Assembly: GCA_035048485.1 (NCBI GenBank) | Contig: CM068583.1 | Location: forward strand, 26,843,841 to 26,907,840 | Direction of reading: 5' to 3' | Length of the DNA: 64,000 nt | Source of the DNA: Pteria penguin | Lineage: Eukaryota > Mollusca > Bivalvia > Pterioida > Pteriidae | Shown: one piece after another, positions 25,205 through 37,870 of the stretch | Layout of the letters: each line of letters begins with the position of its first letter | How positions within the stretch are numbered: position 1 is the stretch's first letter | Program-made: the position numbers and the translations under genes | The notes under the pieces: model-generated | Databases searched by the model: none | What the model was told of the DNA's origin: nothing | The model's input: only the letters and a program-made list of their open reading frames with translations

Positions 25205-26590
25205 TTCACTGCCCAGGGGTATGTTGTCTCAACACAGGATAGTGGCAGACACCTATCTCTCTATCACTTGATACTTACTGACTGTCCAGGGATATGTTGT
25301 CTCAACACAGGATAGTGGCAGACACCTATCTCTCTATCACTTGATACTTACTGACTGTCCAGGGATATGTTGTCTCAACACAGGATAGTGGCAGACACCT
25401 ATCTCTCTATCGCTTGATACTTACTGACTGTCCAGGGATATGTTGTCTCAACACAGGATAGTGGCAGACACCTATCTCTCTATCGCTTGATACTTACTGA
25501 CTGTCCAGGGATATGTTGTCTCAACACAGGATAGTGGCAGACACCTATCTCTCTATCGCTTGATACTTACTGACTGCCCAGGGATATGTTGTCTCAACAC
25601 AGGATAGTGGTAGACACCTAACTCACTATCGCTTGATACTGACTGCCCAGGGATATGTTGTCTCAACACAGGATAGTGGCAGACACCTAACTCTCTATCG
25701 CTTGATACTTACTGACTGCCCCGGAATATGTTGTCTCAACACAGGATAGTGGCAGACACCTAACTCTCTATCGCTTGATACTTACTGACTGCCCCGGAAT
25801 ATGTTGTCTCAACACAGGATAGTGGCAGACACCTATCTCTCTATCGCTTGATACTTACTGACTGCCCAGGGATATGTTGTCTCAACAGAGGATAGTGGCA
25901 GACACCTATCTCTCTATCGCTTGATACTTACTGACTGCCCAGGAATATGTTGTCTCAACACAGGATAGTGGCAGACACCTAACTCTCTATCGCTTGATAC
26001 TTACTGACTGTCCAGGGATATGTTGTCTCAACACAGGATAGTGGCAGACACCTATCTCTCTATCGCTTGATACTTACTGACTGCCCAGGGATATGTTGTC
26101 TCAACACAGGATAGTGGTAGACACCTAACTCTCTATCGCTTGATACTTACTGACTGTCCAGGGATATGTTGTCTCAACACAGGATAGTGGCAGACACCTA
26201 ACTCTCTATCGCTTGATACTTACTGACTGCCCCGGGATATGTTGTCTCAACACAGGATAGTGGCAGACACCTATCTCTCTATCGCTTGATACTTACTGAC
26301 TGCCCAGGGATATGTTGTCTCAACACAGGATAGTGGCAGACACCTATCTCTCTATCGCTTGATACTTACTGACTGTCCAGGGATATGTTGTCTCAACACA
26401 GGATAGTGGCAGACACCTATCTCTCTATCGCTTGATACTTACTGACTGTCCAGGGATAAGTTGTCTCAACACAGGATAGTGGCAGACACCTATCTCTCTA
26501 TCGCTTGATACTTACTGACTGTCCAGGGATAAGTTGTCTCAACACAGGAGAGTGGTAGACACCTATCTCTCTATCGCTTGACACTTAAAT
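25205..26590. repeat. Minisatellite, unit about 72 bp, about 19 copies, very homogeneous
   Basis: Unit ACTGTCCAGGGATATGTTGT, CTCAACACAGGATAGTGGCA, GACACCTATCTCTCTATCGC, TTGATACTTACTG. Copies differ at only a few sites, so expansion or homogenisation is recent. Confidence 0.95.
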
Positions 26591-27489
26591 AGGTTGTAAA
26601 TGTGATTGATCATCTGTAGTCAGTATTTTGTTAAAGATGAATCTATTTCGATAGCAACAGTTATGTATCAACCAATATATTTACAGAGGAGAAACAATTT
26701 GGTTGGTTTAAGAAGAGACAAAATTGATAAAGTACAACACTTATTTACAATTAATCATTCAAGGACAATTTACATGCGCAATGTTATGCATAAAATACAT
26801 GTCTGTTGTCAGTTCACATATACATTATTCTTGTCTTTCTTTCTTTTTGAATTCACAACATCATAACATATACTGTACTTTTGTTTTCTCCACAGATGAG
26901 ACAATTTTACCAGAGTCAAAAACATGTATGCAGAAATACTTTAATACATAGACACATCTATATAAATAGATTAGTTTTAACATGTATCAGTTTTATTAAA
27001 GTATCAATGTGAAACTTGTTATTCAATATATTTAGTTAAGTTCTTATTGTGAACAATTAAACGAGGAAAAGCCATTGTAATACTTGATCGGCCCTGACGA
27101 CTGATGATATCGCATTGTGTCGTTCATCATGGCTGAAATCTGAAATATCACGTTTACTTTGTTAGTGTTAATTTTGTGACGACTATTGCCTCTTCAAAAG
27201 AACAACTTTGCACATATCATAAGTTATAATGCTTATAAGAGAAAAATTTAGTGTGATTTATTTTACCCTGAAATTCATTATACTTCAGTGGATAAATGAG
27301 TCAGGAATCGACTCTCGGTCTAGACCATCCATCAGAAGGTATCTGTCAGCGACCATGCTGGGGGTAAGTAGGAGGGTTTGTGAGTGTAACGGTAAACAGG
27401 AATGTCTTGCAATGTATTTGTGGAATGTCAGTAGGAGGAGTTGTCAGTGTACCTGCTACTGGCTAGTAGAAAGATCAAAAGGTATCCTT
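26591..27489. other. Spacer between two large minisatellites
   Basis: AT-rich, no coding frame with splice or family support. Confidence 0.5.
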
Positions 27490-30060
27490 TAAAGATCAGT
27501 TGGAGGGTCCACCAGTGTACCTGCTGGTGGTCAGTAGTAGGGTCTACTACTATACCTACTGGTGGTCAGTAGGACGATTGCCAGTGTATCTGCTGATTAC
27601 CATTAGGAAAATCTGTCAGTGTACCTGCTGGTGGTCAGTAGTAGGGTTTGCCACTGTACCTGCTGGCGGTCAGTAGGATGGTCTGCCATTGTACCTGTTG
27701 AAGGTCAATAGTAGGGTCTGCCACTGTACCTGCTGGTGGTCAGTAGTAGGGTCTGCCACTGTAACTGCTGGTTGTTAGTAAGAAGTGAATCTTCTGATGG
27801 TCAGTAATAAAAGCGTACCAGTGTACCTGATGATGGTCAGTGGGAGGGTCTGCCAGTATATCTGCTGATGTTTAGTAGGAGGGTCTGCCAGAGTACCTGA
27901 TGATGGTCAGTAAGAGGGTCTGCCAGTATATCTGTTGATCGTCGGTAGGAGGCTCTGCAATGTACATGCTGATGGTTAGTGAGGGGGAGAGATCTGCCGG
28001 TGTACATACTGATGGTAAGTAGGAAAGTGTCATTGTACCTGCTAGAGGTCAGTAGGAAGGTTTGTCACTGTACCTGCTGAAGGTCAGTAGTTCACCTGCT
28101 AATGTCAGCATGAGGGAAAACCTGCCAATGTACCTTGGTTATTAAGAAGGTCATTAAGAAGGTTTGTCATTGTACCTGTTTTCTACTTAGCAGTGTACCT
28201 GCTGATGGTCAATAGGAGGGTATGTGATTGTACCTGCTGCTGATCAGTATTGTACCTGCTGTGATCAGTATTGTACCTGCTGCTGATCAGTATTGTACCT
28301 GCTGTCATCAGTATTGTACCTGCTGATGGTCAGTAGGCAGGTATGTGATTGTACCTGCTGCTGATCAGTATTGTACCTGCTGTGATCAGTATTGTACCAG
28401 CTGATGGTCAGTAGGAGGGTGTGATTGTACCTGCTGCTGATCAGTATTGTACCTGCTGCTGATCAGTATTGTACCTGCTGATGGTCAGTAGGCAGGTATG
28501 TGATTGTACCTGCTGCTGATCAGTATTGTACCTGCTGTGATCAGTATTGTACCTGCTGATGGTCAGTAGGCGGGCATGTGATTATATCTGCTGTTGATCA
28601 GTATTGTACCTGCTATAATCAGTATTGTACCTGCTGCTGATCAGTATTGTACCTGCTGTGATCAGTATTGTACCTGCTGATGGTCAGTAGGCAGGTATGT
28701 GATTGTACCTGCTGCTGATCAGTATTGTACCTGCTGTGATCAGTATTGTACCTGCTGATGGTCAGTAGGCAGGTATGTGATTGTACCTGCTGCTGATCAG
28801 TATTGTACCTGCTGTGATCAGTATTGTACCAGCTGATGGTCAGGAGGAGGGTGTGATTGTACCTGCTGCTGATCAGTATTGTACCTGCTGCTGATCAGTA
28901 TTGTACCTGCTGATGGTCAGTAGGCAGGTATGTGATTGTACCTGCTGCTGATCAGTATTGTACCTGCTGTGATCAGTATTGTACCTGCTGATGGTCAGTA
29001 GGCGGGCATGTGATTATATCTGCTGTTGATCAGTATTGTACCTGCTATAATCAGTATTGTACCTGCTGCTGATCAGTATTGTACCTGCTGTGATCAGTAT
29101 TGTACCTGCTGATGGTCAGTAGGCAGGTATGTGATTGTACCTGCTGCTGATCAGTATTGTACCTGCTGTGATCAGTATTGTACCTGCTGATGGTCAGTAG
29201 GCAGGTATGTGATTGTACCTGCTGCTGATCAGTATTGTACCTGCTGTGATCAGTATTGTACCAGCTGATGGTCAGTAGGCAGGTATGTGATTGTACCTGC
29301 TGCTGATCAGTATTGTACCTGCTGATGGTAAGTATTGTACCTGCTGATGGTCAGTAGGCAGGTATGTGATTGTACCTGCTGCTGATCAGTACTGTACCTG
29401 CTGATGGTAAGTATTGTACCTGCTGATGGTCAGTAGGCAGGTATGTGATTGTACCTGCTGCTGATCAGTATTGTACCTGCTGTGATCAGTATTGTACCAG
29501 CTGATGGTCAGTAGGAGGGTGTGATTGTACCTGCTGCTGATCAGTATTGTACCTGCTGCTGATCAGTATTGTACCTGCTGATGGTCAGTAGGCAGGTATG
29601 TGATTGTACCTGCTGCTGATCAGTATTGTACCTGCTGTGATCAGTATTGTACCTGCTGATGGTCAGTAGGCGGGCATGTGATTATATCTGCTGTTGATCA
29701 GTATTGTACCTGCTATAATCAGTATTGTACCTGCTGCTGATCAGTATTGTACCTGCTGTGATCAGTATTGTACCTGCTGATGGTCAGTAGGCAGGTATGT
29801 GATTGTACCTGCTGCTGATCAGTATTGTACCTGCTGTGATCAGTATTGTACCTGCTGATGGTCAGTAGGCAGGTATGTGATTGTACCTGCTGCTGATCAG
29901 TACTGTACCTGCTGATGGTAAGTATTGTACCTGCTGATGGTCAGTAGGCAGGTATGTGATTGTACCTGCTGCTGATCAGTATTGTACCTGCTGATGGTCA
30001 GTAGAATGTCTGACAATGTAAGACTGTACGATCAGTATGAGGGTCCGTCAAGTTATCTTT
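27490..30060. repeat. 2.5-kb minisatellite with higher-order structure
   Basis: Three sub-unit types alternate: GTACCTGCTGCTGATCAGTA, GTACCTGCTGTGATCAGTAT, and GTACCTGCTGATGGTCAGTA with a GGCAGGTATGTGATT extension. Longer blocks are themselves copied; for example the rare GGAGGGTGTGATT variant starts near 28,416, 28,846 and 29,515 with the same neighbours. Edges are degenerate. Confidence 0.92.
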
Positions 30061-30409
30061 TGAAGGTCAGTACAAGGGTTTGGCGGTGAATCTGCAAATG
30101 ACTACCAGTGTATTTGGTTAAAGTCGGAAGGAGGGTCTGCCACTGTACCTACAGATCAGTAGAATGACCAATCTATCCGCTTTAATTCAATAGGAGGCTT
30201 TACAAGAACGCCTCAAAAATCAAATTGAGGGTCAATCACTGCACATCCTGAAGGTCAGTTATTCTTATTCCCTGGATGTCTCCAGCAAATAAAGTTGTGT
30301 ACCACTATTAACATGATTAGAATTGAAATTATTTCACACAGAAACAGTATCATTGTTCAACTTAATGAATTATTAATAAAACAAGAAACATTGTCCTTAG
30401 TATAACTGT

Positions 30410-31130
30410 TATATGCTAGCACGATTGCCGTTTATACATGTGTTAGCATGATGTTATATGCTAGCACGATTGCCGTATATACATGTGTTAGCATGATGTT
30501 ATATGCTAGCACGATTGCCGTATATACATGTGTTAGCATGATGTTATATGCTAGTACGATTGCCGTTTATACATGTGTTAGCATGATGTTATATGCTAGC
30601 ACGATTGCCGTTTATACATGTGTTAGCATGATGTTATATGCTAGCACGATTGCCGTTTATACATGTGTTAGCATGATGTTATATGCTAGCACGATTGCCG
30701 TTTATACATGTGTTAGCATGATGTTATATGCTAGCACGATTGCCGTTTATACATGTGTTAGCATGATGTTATATGCTAGCACGATTGCCATTTATACATG
30801 TGTTAGCATGATGTTATATGCTAGCACGATTGCCGTTTATACATGTGTTAGCATGATGTTATATGCTAGCACGATTGCCGTTTATACATGTGTTAGCATG
30901 ATGTTATATGCTAGCACGATTGCCATTTATACATGTGTTAGCATGATGTTATATGCTAGCACAATTGCCGTATATACATGTGTTAGCATGATGTTATATG
31001 CTAGCACGATTGCCATTTATACATGTGTTAGCATGATGTTATATGCTAGCACAATTGCCGTTTATACATGTGTTAGCATGATGTTATATGCTAGCACGAT
31101 TGCCGTTTATACATGTGTTAGCATGATTAC
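30410..31130. repeat. 45-bp minisatellite, 16 near-identical copies
   Basis: Unit ATGTTATATGCTAGCACGAT, TGCCGTTTATACATGTGTTA, GCATG. The 231-codon open frame across it is a consequence of the multiple-of-three length. Confidence 0.95.
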
Positions 31131-31610
31131 AGTTAATACGTGACTAGTACGGTTATTGTTGATACATGTGTTATCATGATAGCAGTTAATACGTGACTAG
31201 TACGATTATTGTTGTTGCATGTGTTATCATGTTAATAGTTGATACGTGACTGGTACGATCACTGTTGTTACATGTGTTATCATGTTAACAGTTGATACGT
31301 GTTGATACTACTTTTGTAACATGTGTTATCATGTTAACAGTTGATACGTGACTAGTACGATTATTGTTGTTGCATGTGTTATCATGTTAACAGTTGATAC
31401 GTGGCTAGTATGTTTACTGTTGTTACATGTGTTATCATGTTAACAGTTGATACGTGACTAGTACGATTATTGTTGTTGCATGTGTTATCATGTTAACAGT
31501 TGATACGTGACTGGTACGATTAATGTTGTTACATGTGTTATCATGTTAACAGTTGATACTTAACTGGTACGATAAGTGTTGTTACATTAAGATTACAGTT
31601 GATGCACATG
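31130..31610. repeat. 54-bp minisatellite adjoining the 45-bp array
   Basis: Unit TGTGTTATCATGTTAACAGT, TGATACGTGACTAGTACGAT, TATTGTTGTTACA; about 9 copies. Each unit looks like a dimer of a 27-mer. Confidence 0.85.
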
Positions 31611-31639
31611 TAAGTATGATAGATGTACTAGAATGATGT

Positions 31640-32480
31640 GTGTTAAAATTTGTATTAGCATGATAAATGTTGGAAGGTGTGCTAGGATAATAATTATTGG
31701 TAACTGTTGATATTTGTGCTGAATTATAACAGTTGATATATGTGCTGAATGATTACTGCTGATATACGTACTGAAAGATTACTGTTGATATGTGTGATGA
31801 ATGAGTAGTTGCATAATTACTATTGATGTGTTAAATGATAACAGTTAATAGTTGTGCTAAATGACAACTGTTGATATATGTGATACATGTAAATGATAAT
31901 TGTTAATTGATGTGCTGAATGATAACTGTTAATAGATGTGCTAAATGATAACTCTTAATTGATGTGCTGAATGATAACTGTTGATATATGTGCTGAATGA
32001 CAACTGTTGATATATGTGCTGAATGATAACTGTTGATATATGTGCTGCATGATAACTGTTGATATATGTGCTGCATGATAACTGTTAATAGATGTGCTAA
32101 ATGATTACTGTAAAATTGATGTGCTGAATGATAACTGTTGATATATGTGCTGAATGATAACTGTTGATATATGTGCTGCATGATAACTGTTAATAGATGT
32201 GCTAAATGATTACTGTAAAATTGATGTGCTGAATGATAACTGTTGATATATGTGCTGAATGATAACTGTTGATATATGTGCTGAATGATAACTGTTGATA
32301 TATGTGCTGCATGATAACTGTTAATAGATGTGCTAAATGATTACTGTAAAATTGATGTGCTGAATGATAACTGTTGATTTATATGCTGAATGATAACTAT
32401 TGATATATGTGCTGAATGATAACTGTTGATAGACGTGTTGAATAATTACTGGTGAGATACATAGATGAGTTGCATGATTA
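31640..32480. repeat. 27-bp tandem repeat adjoining the 54-bp array
   Basis: GTGCTGAATGATAACTGTTG plus ATATAT and variants, about 30 copies, with a longer repeated block containing TTACTGTAAAATTGAT. Confidence 0.88.
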
Positions 32481-33362
32481 TTGTTGAAACGTGTGATAGC
32501 ATGATTGTTGTTGATAACATGAACGCCTCGCAATATGGTTTGTATTAATTGTGAACAATTTGATAAAATCTTCTGTGTGTATTGTGAGCAGTTCAATGTC
32601 TTCAGATCTATTCAATAAATAATCGTGTTTACATTATAAAGCCTTGAATGTTGATGGAGTCTTGTGTCCAGTCAGTTATATGTGACAGCAGTATCATCAT
32701 AATTCGTGTAACTAAATCTGCCCGGAGGTTCTCTGGTCATTGCCATCACTACTTACATATAAATACCGTCTTGATGTCCAGTCTAACATGGTTGAACTTG
32801 TGATACTACGTTTTTTTTACTTCAATGGTTCCTGCTATGTTCTTGTTATACAATAATATACAATATACTCAAAGTAAATATGACATTTGAAATAATGCTG
32901 TACATTTATGGAAGTCTCCACGACAGGTGATTTTATTCTTTTATCGCCACTGGTCAGTTCCGGCTAAAACAGTTATATTGAGTCTATTTTGTAAATGTGG
33001 AAGAAATTGAAGGAACAGCTGATCCTGTAAGTTGCTTTCAGTGTTCAAACGTTTAATCTTTCTTTTCTTTTCTTTTCTTTTTTCCTTTCGTTATGTCATT
33101 AAGTCAGAATTAAAATACATGAGAATGATTTGGATATTATGAACAAGATCAAATAGATATTTTTCCTAAATTCATGTATTTATACAATAGGCAAATTGAA
33201 AAAAAAATTGGAATATTGATCTTCTATCATTTCCATTATTTGTCTTGTTACTTGTATAAATATTGCTAGTTCTTTATACGTAGATTTGCATTTATAATAA
33301 AAAAATTCAATTTTATTTATCAGAGATTTGTTTTGCTCAATAATGGATTTACTTTTTTCCAG
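32481..33362. other. Upstream region and 5' intron of the 33.4-kb shematrin-like gene
   Basis: Ends in the TTTTTTCCAG acceptor; a (TTTTC)n tract is at 33,058-33,080. A first exon is expected here, but I cannot place it. Confidence 0.5.
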
Positions 33363-33378
33363 ATGCAATTTAGCAGTA

Positions 33379-33939
33379 ATGGTAGCCCTGCTTCTCTTTT
33401 CCCTTATTATTGGAAAGTGTTTAGCATTAACCGACCACTATCACGGTTATGACGACTATGATTTCGGCATAGGCGGAATCAGTGGGGGAGCTGGTATATT
33501 TCAAGGTCCTTTTGGTGGAACCACATACCTTGAGGGTATACGCGGCGGTGGTATTGGTGGATCCTTTGGCAGTCCTGTCAGTGGATTAGCAGGAAGCGCT
33601 CTTCAGGGCGCTTATTATAACCCATATACCGGAATGGCAGCAGCCGGGGGTATAGGTGGAGTGGTAGGCGGACGCTATGATCCTTACGGCGGACGTTATG
33701 ATAATTATAATACATTTGGTAGAGGAAACGATCTATACAATGGACATGGTAACGGATTCGGAATGGGTGGTATAGCCGGAATTGGTGGTTATGAAATGTA
33801 CGGCCCAAGAAGAAGATGGGGTGGGATCGCCGGTGGCAGGATAGGTGGATTTAGAGGACCACGTGGTGGAGGTTTTGGTGGAATGGGAGGAGCAAGAGGA
33901 TATTATCCTTCATATTATCCAAAGAAATATAGTATGTAA
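33379..33939 (+). CDS. Shematrin-like glycine-rich secreted shell-matrix protein
   Basis: 186 residues from the chosen ATG. Residues 1-17 form a signal peptide (MVALLLFSLIIGKCLA) before LTDHYHGYDDYD. The mature chain is about one third Gly with Tyr, Arg and aliphatic residues: GGIGG motifs, GGRYDPYGGRYDNY, an RRRWGG/RGPRGGG basic patch, and a C-terminus YYPSYYPKKYSM. Gly-rich blocks followed by a basic-aromatic end are typical of shematrins, secreted by mantle epithelium into the prismatic shell layer. A 3' splice site (TTTTTTCCAG) ends at 33362, so the open frame upstream of it is intron. An ATG at the very first base of the exon (ATGCAATTT) is out of frame with the protein; I therefore start at 33379. 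Family assignment rests on composition and organisation, not on alignment. Confidence 0.75.
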   Translation: MVALLLFSLIIGKCLALTDHYHGYDDYDFGIGGISGGAGIFQGPFGGTTYLEGIRGGGIGGSFGSPVSGLAGSALQGAYYNPYTGMAAAGGIGGVVGGRYDPYGGRYDNYNTFGRGNDLYNGHGNGFGMGGIAGIGGYEMYGPRRRWGGIAGGRIGGFRGPRGGGFGGMGGARGYYPSYYPKKYSM

Positions 33940-34531
33940 TAATAGTTAGGTATCAATGTTATTGCTGCGAGTACCACACTGATATTGCGTAGGATACTTT
34001 CGTAATTTACATAGTTGTCACACTTGTTCAGTTTGCTATATGGAGCTCGGTAAATAGACCCTGGCCAAGGTATTGACTTGCGTGTTATTAAATCCGTGTT
34101 TTGATGCTGTGTGGTTCCGGTACTTTCTATATTATATTGGTCCACCGTCATCCCATGCTTGCATTATTGGACTACTTTTGTGTCATTTGTATATTGTAGG
34201 CATCCATGGCTGGTGAGTCTATCCAAACGTGGGACTCTTTTATTCTAATCGATGATCTGGTCTTACCTCTGAATGCGAGAGGTCCATGAATGTCCACCGT
34301 AGTACACTACATTGTTGTAAATGTCACGGTCACACTTCATCAGCTGCTTTAATATTTTACATTGTATCAAAGACATATATAGGTCTCTGATTGTATCTCA
34401 ATTTACTTTTAGAAATTTTACCATTGTAGCAGAAGTAATACTGATTTGAAGGTTTTATACGTGCATTTGTGTGTTCTATATTGATTGCCATGTAAGTCCA
34501 AATGGTAGCAAATCCGGTGTAGTACATTGAA

Positions 34532-34765
34532 TGAAGTGCTCGACTCATGACCAGAAGACTCCGGTTCGCATGTCTTTCAGATTAGTCAGTAAAACCTGAG
34601 GTCTCATGTCACGGTAGGGGTGACATGTATAAGATCCCTTACTGCTCCGGGAGGGTCCGTTGTAAAGGTATAAATTTCCATGCGAAGCAGCAGGTAGATG
34701 CCGTCATCATATACGTGAAATAATCGTGGAGTGACGTAAAACAATCAATAAATTAATCAATAGTT
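34532..34765 (+). mobile_element. tRNA-derived SINE, diverged, 5'-truncated
   Basis: GAAGTGCTCGACTCATGACC, then a damaged B box, the family body and CGTGAAATAATCGTGGAGTG, ending in AATCAATAAATTAATCAAT. Confidence 0.75.
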
Positions 34766-34871
34766 CAACCAAATGGTAGCATGGGACAGACGCCGTGTCA
34801 ATCATCACAACTCATCCATTTTCGTAGGCAAATATTTTTGTAAAAATAGCGGTGGTGTTCAGATTGACGCT

Positions 34872-36003
34872 ATGCTGGTTAGGTTTATACTTATGGTTAC
34901 GTTGCTCACATTGCTAATCCTTGTCTGCGTCTGCACGGAGAAAAAATTACTAAAGGTAGTAAGTTTTGTCCCACTGATTAGGAATTTAGCAAGCAAACAA
35001 AACAAATATGTTACATTCTTTATATTATAGGTAATTGGTACGATTTTTTGAAAAAAGGGGAGGGGGACTATTCGAATTTTTGTTGTTCATATTATCAATG
35101 CACCTCAGCTTTATATATTCCAGCATATATCAGAGTGTTAGGGTCATCAATTGTAATATTCCCGTTTAATGCAAAAAAAAAAAAAAAAAAAAGAAAAAAG
35201 AAAAAAATTACCTTGTTGTGTCATCCTTTAAAAGTAGCAATATTTTATAACAATGTATGTCAACTGAATTAAGTATATTTCTGTTCAACATGAACTAGAA
35301 AATGTGAAAAATAGGTCAACACTTAACACATTAATTAATTCTAATAGACATATATCTAAATATCCCGCTGTTGATTTCATTGGTTACTTTCAGGTTATAT
35401 GTACATGTATCTGTCAAGATAAGTGAAGTTTTCAAATATCAAGGAGCTATGTTTATGTTCTGTGATATTAAAGACCATTTATTAGACAGCTGTGTTCTTT
35501 ATACATTGTCTTGTATGCTAAATCCAGTCATGTCATAATTATAGCTTGCTGGTAAACGTCAGTCGTGGTAATGGGTTAAATATATTGCTTTCGTATCAAG
35601 TACTTTTAATTTCAACATGATTCGATCGAAAATTTTTGACATTATAGATAGTTTTCGCTAGGAGATAACTCCTATGAATTTTCGCTCAGTGAACCCTATC
35701 TATTAGAGTTTAAGAAGTCAAAGCCCAAACCTAATTTATTTATTTTCATAATATATCCCTCAAAGCCCCCTCTGTCACTTAAACAAACTCGTGTGTATTA
35801 TTTTTCAAATGATTTCTTAATTCATAGCTACTTTGCATTAATTACCTCATATTTTGTTTATTTTTTTTTAGACAGAAAAAGGTACTACTACTGATGCAAT
35901 TGATAGAAGACACCTGAAATTTGACAACCAAGGAAATAATGAAAAGACAATTGCATACATAGATGTACAATTATACCTACATAAAAGCTACGGCTGTGAA
36001 TAG
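34872..36003 (+). CDS. Two-exon small secreted peptide (71 residues), unknown family
   Basis: Exon 1 34872..34955 encodes MLVRFILMVTLLTLLILVCV followed by CTEKKLLK, an obvious signal peptide. It ends in a phase-0 donor (AAG|GTAGTAAGT). Exon 2 35872..36003 follows a long T-rich tract and TAG acceptor and reads TEKGTTTDAIDRRHLKFD...YLHKSYGCE, then a TAG stop. Phases match exactly. AATAAA at 36077..36082 lies 74 bases after the stop, where a poly(A) signal should be. The mature part is about 50 residues, hydrophilic, with an RR dibasic pair (possible processing site) and a single Cys near the C-terminus. Function unknown; the position between two shematrin-like genes suggests, but does not show, a mantle-secreted product. 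The second exon is short, so simple ORF scanning misses it. Confidence 0.55.
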
Positions 36004-36076
36004 AAATTATCTATGTTTAAGCACATCTTTTATTTAAAGCGTACATACTTTGTTGGTATATTTCTAAATACCTAAC

Positions 36077-36082
36077 AATAAA
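36077..36082 (+). promoter_or_regulatory. Poly(A) signal AATAAA of the 71-residue secreted peptide gene
   Basis: Exact AATAAA 74 bases downstream of the stop codon at 36001-36003, on the gene's strand. Confidence 0.5.
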
Positions 36083-36612
36083 GAATGGTTGTTGTTTGTG
36101 AAAGAACGATCGCGTGGTAAAATCGTCCAAGCATATTGAATAAATAATGTGATGTCAGATTGCCTCTGTTTTACTAATTGCACATACATGTAAATAATAA
36201 ACAACGTTTATCGTCAGTTCCTAGTTTACGGATACTTGGGAAAATCCGAATCCTAGAACGTGGCATTCCGGATCATTCCATGAGCCGTCATCTACACTCC
36301 TCTGTGAAACAAAACTTTCATCTCTGGTATGACCGAATAAATAAAACAAATATCTTAAATGATTCATCTTCACAAATGAAATAGTCAAAGTTTTGATTTA
36401 TATAGTGGATCAGTCAAATGCTTAAATGAAAGTGAAGCTACCGATATGTAGAAAATCATTGCATATTAAGTATGAAATTTTTGTGATTACATATTGTAAT
36501 GTACAGATAACTAACAAAGGGAGAATCTCCCCCATGCTCTGTCCTTAGATCGATTTATTTCTTCCTATCAGGTTTGTTTGGTGACAAAAAAAAAATTCAA
36601 AATCACTGTAAA

Positions 36613-36721
<109 letters not shown>

Positions 36722-36787
36722 AATAGGTGTGCTTTAGGGTGTTTCACTGTTTCTATATGTGCTTTATATGTTTATTTCTCTTTCGGT

Positions 36788-36868
36788 TAGACGGTCGGAT
36801 GCATGACAGCTAGGTGATTCGGTACCATAGGTCGTGGGCTCGAGTCCCAGTCGGGGAACGAATATAAG
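36788..36868 (+). mobile_element. tRNA-like SINE head between two TA arrays
   Basis: GGTTAGACGGTCGGATGCAT followed by GTGGGCTCGAGTCCCAGTCG, an A-box/B-box pair with tRNA spacing but no complete cloverleaf. Confidence 0.45.
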
Positions 36869-36910
36869 TGAAATATAGGGTGCCTTTTTAACTGTAGTGT
36901 ATTTGTGCTT

Positions 36911-37024
<114 letters not shown>

Positions 37025-37129
37025 TTTGGTGGTAATTTTAAGTTTTCTTTCGGGTCAATATAATTTACGTATGGCATTGTGACAGAAAGTTACATATAAG
37101 TGTTGGATTTAAGATGCGATAAATGATAA

Positions 37130-37870
37130 TTGAAGGAGTTTTGTGTTTTATTTGATGAGGTGTACATCCGGTTGGTGGTATCCTCAGAACTACCCTGTTT
37201 TAATGATGGATCATTCCTAATATATCAGCAAACTGTTTATCAGGATCTTGTATATGCACGAATGCATTGTCGTTATTGTCGCTCTTCTGGTGAAAAGTAT
37301 AGCATTCTAATTCATGAAAGGAATTATTTTCTACGCAGTTAAAATGAGATAACATACTAATATAATTGATAACAAAGAAGAGGTAGTAGTATAAATACAT
37401 TTAGTTTATATTATATATTTGAAAAGTTAAAGAAGGGATTGAAAGGAAGTCCATTAGATATTAGTAATATTCCATTATTTTTTAAAAATAATATTCTTTA
37501 TTAAAATCTCGCATCAAGTATCTTATATTCAACTCAGAACTTTGTAAGCATAATTTTGATCTACAAGAGTGACCAATCTCATTTCATGCTGTTATTTGTG
37601 ATAACTGTAATGAATGTATATTCCTAGATACAGCGAATAATGACATTTTCAGAGACAGATATATGATTACTACAAATTGATTGAATAAACTACCAGACTT
37701 CAATCACTTTTTATATAAAAGTAATACAGACTGGATGTTAATAAGCAAATATAATGTACCACTAGTAACAATGTGCGTCTTAATTTGTTTTGACATGAAT
37801 GACATTTTTTTAAAGCAAATAAACATATCACATGATATCTTCTACTGCATACGTATGTATCATATTATTT
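37130..37870 (+). pseudogene. Possible non-LTR retrotransposon 3' end, decayed
   Basis: At 37,590-37,800 a frame with one stop reads CDNCNECIFLDTANNDIFRD, RYMITTN, LNKLPDFNHFLYKSNTDWML and ISKYNVPL. Its spacing resembles the Cys-containing C-terminal tails of LINE reverse-transcriptase polyproteins found in molluscs. There is no catalytic motif in the window, so the call is weak. Confidence 0.3.

Noticed and set aside
30448..31143. 231-codon open frame with a perfect 15-residue repeat (MMLYASTIAVYTCVS)
   Set aside because: The frame is open only because the 45-bp unit is a multiple of three. There is no signal, splice or stop context of a gene, and the repeat continues into non-multiple units without a frame.
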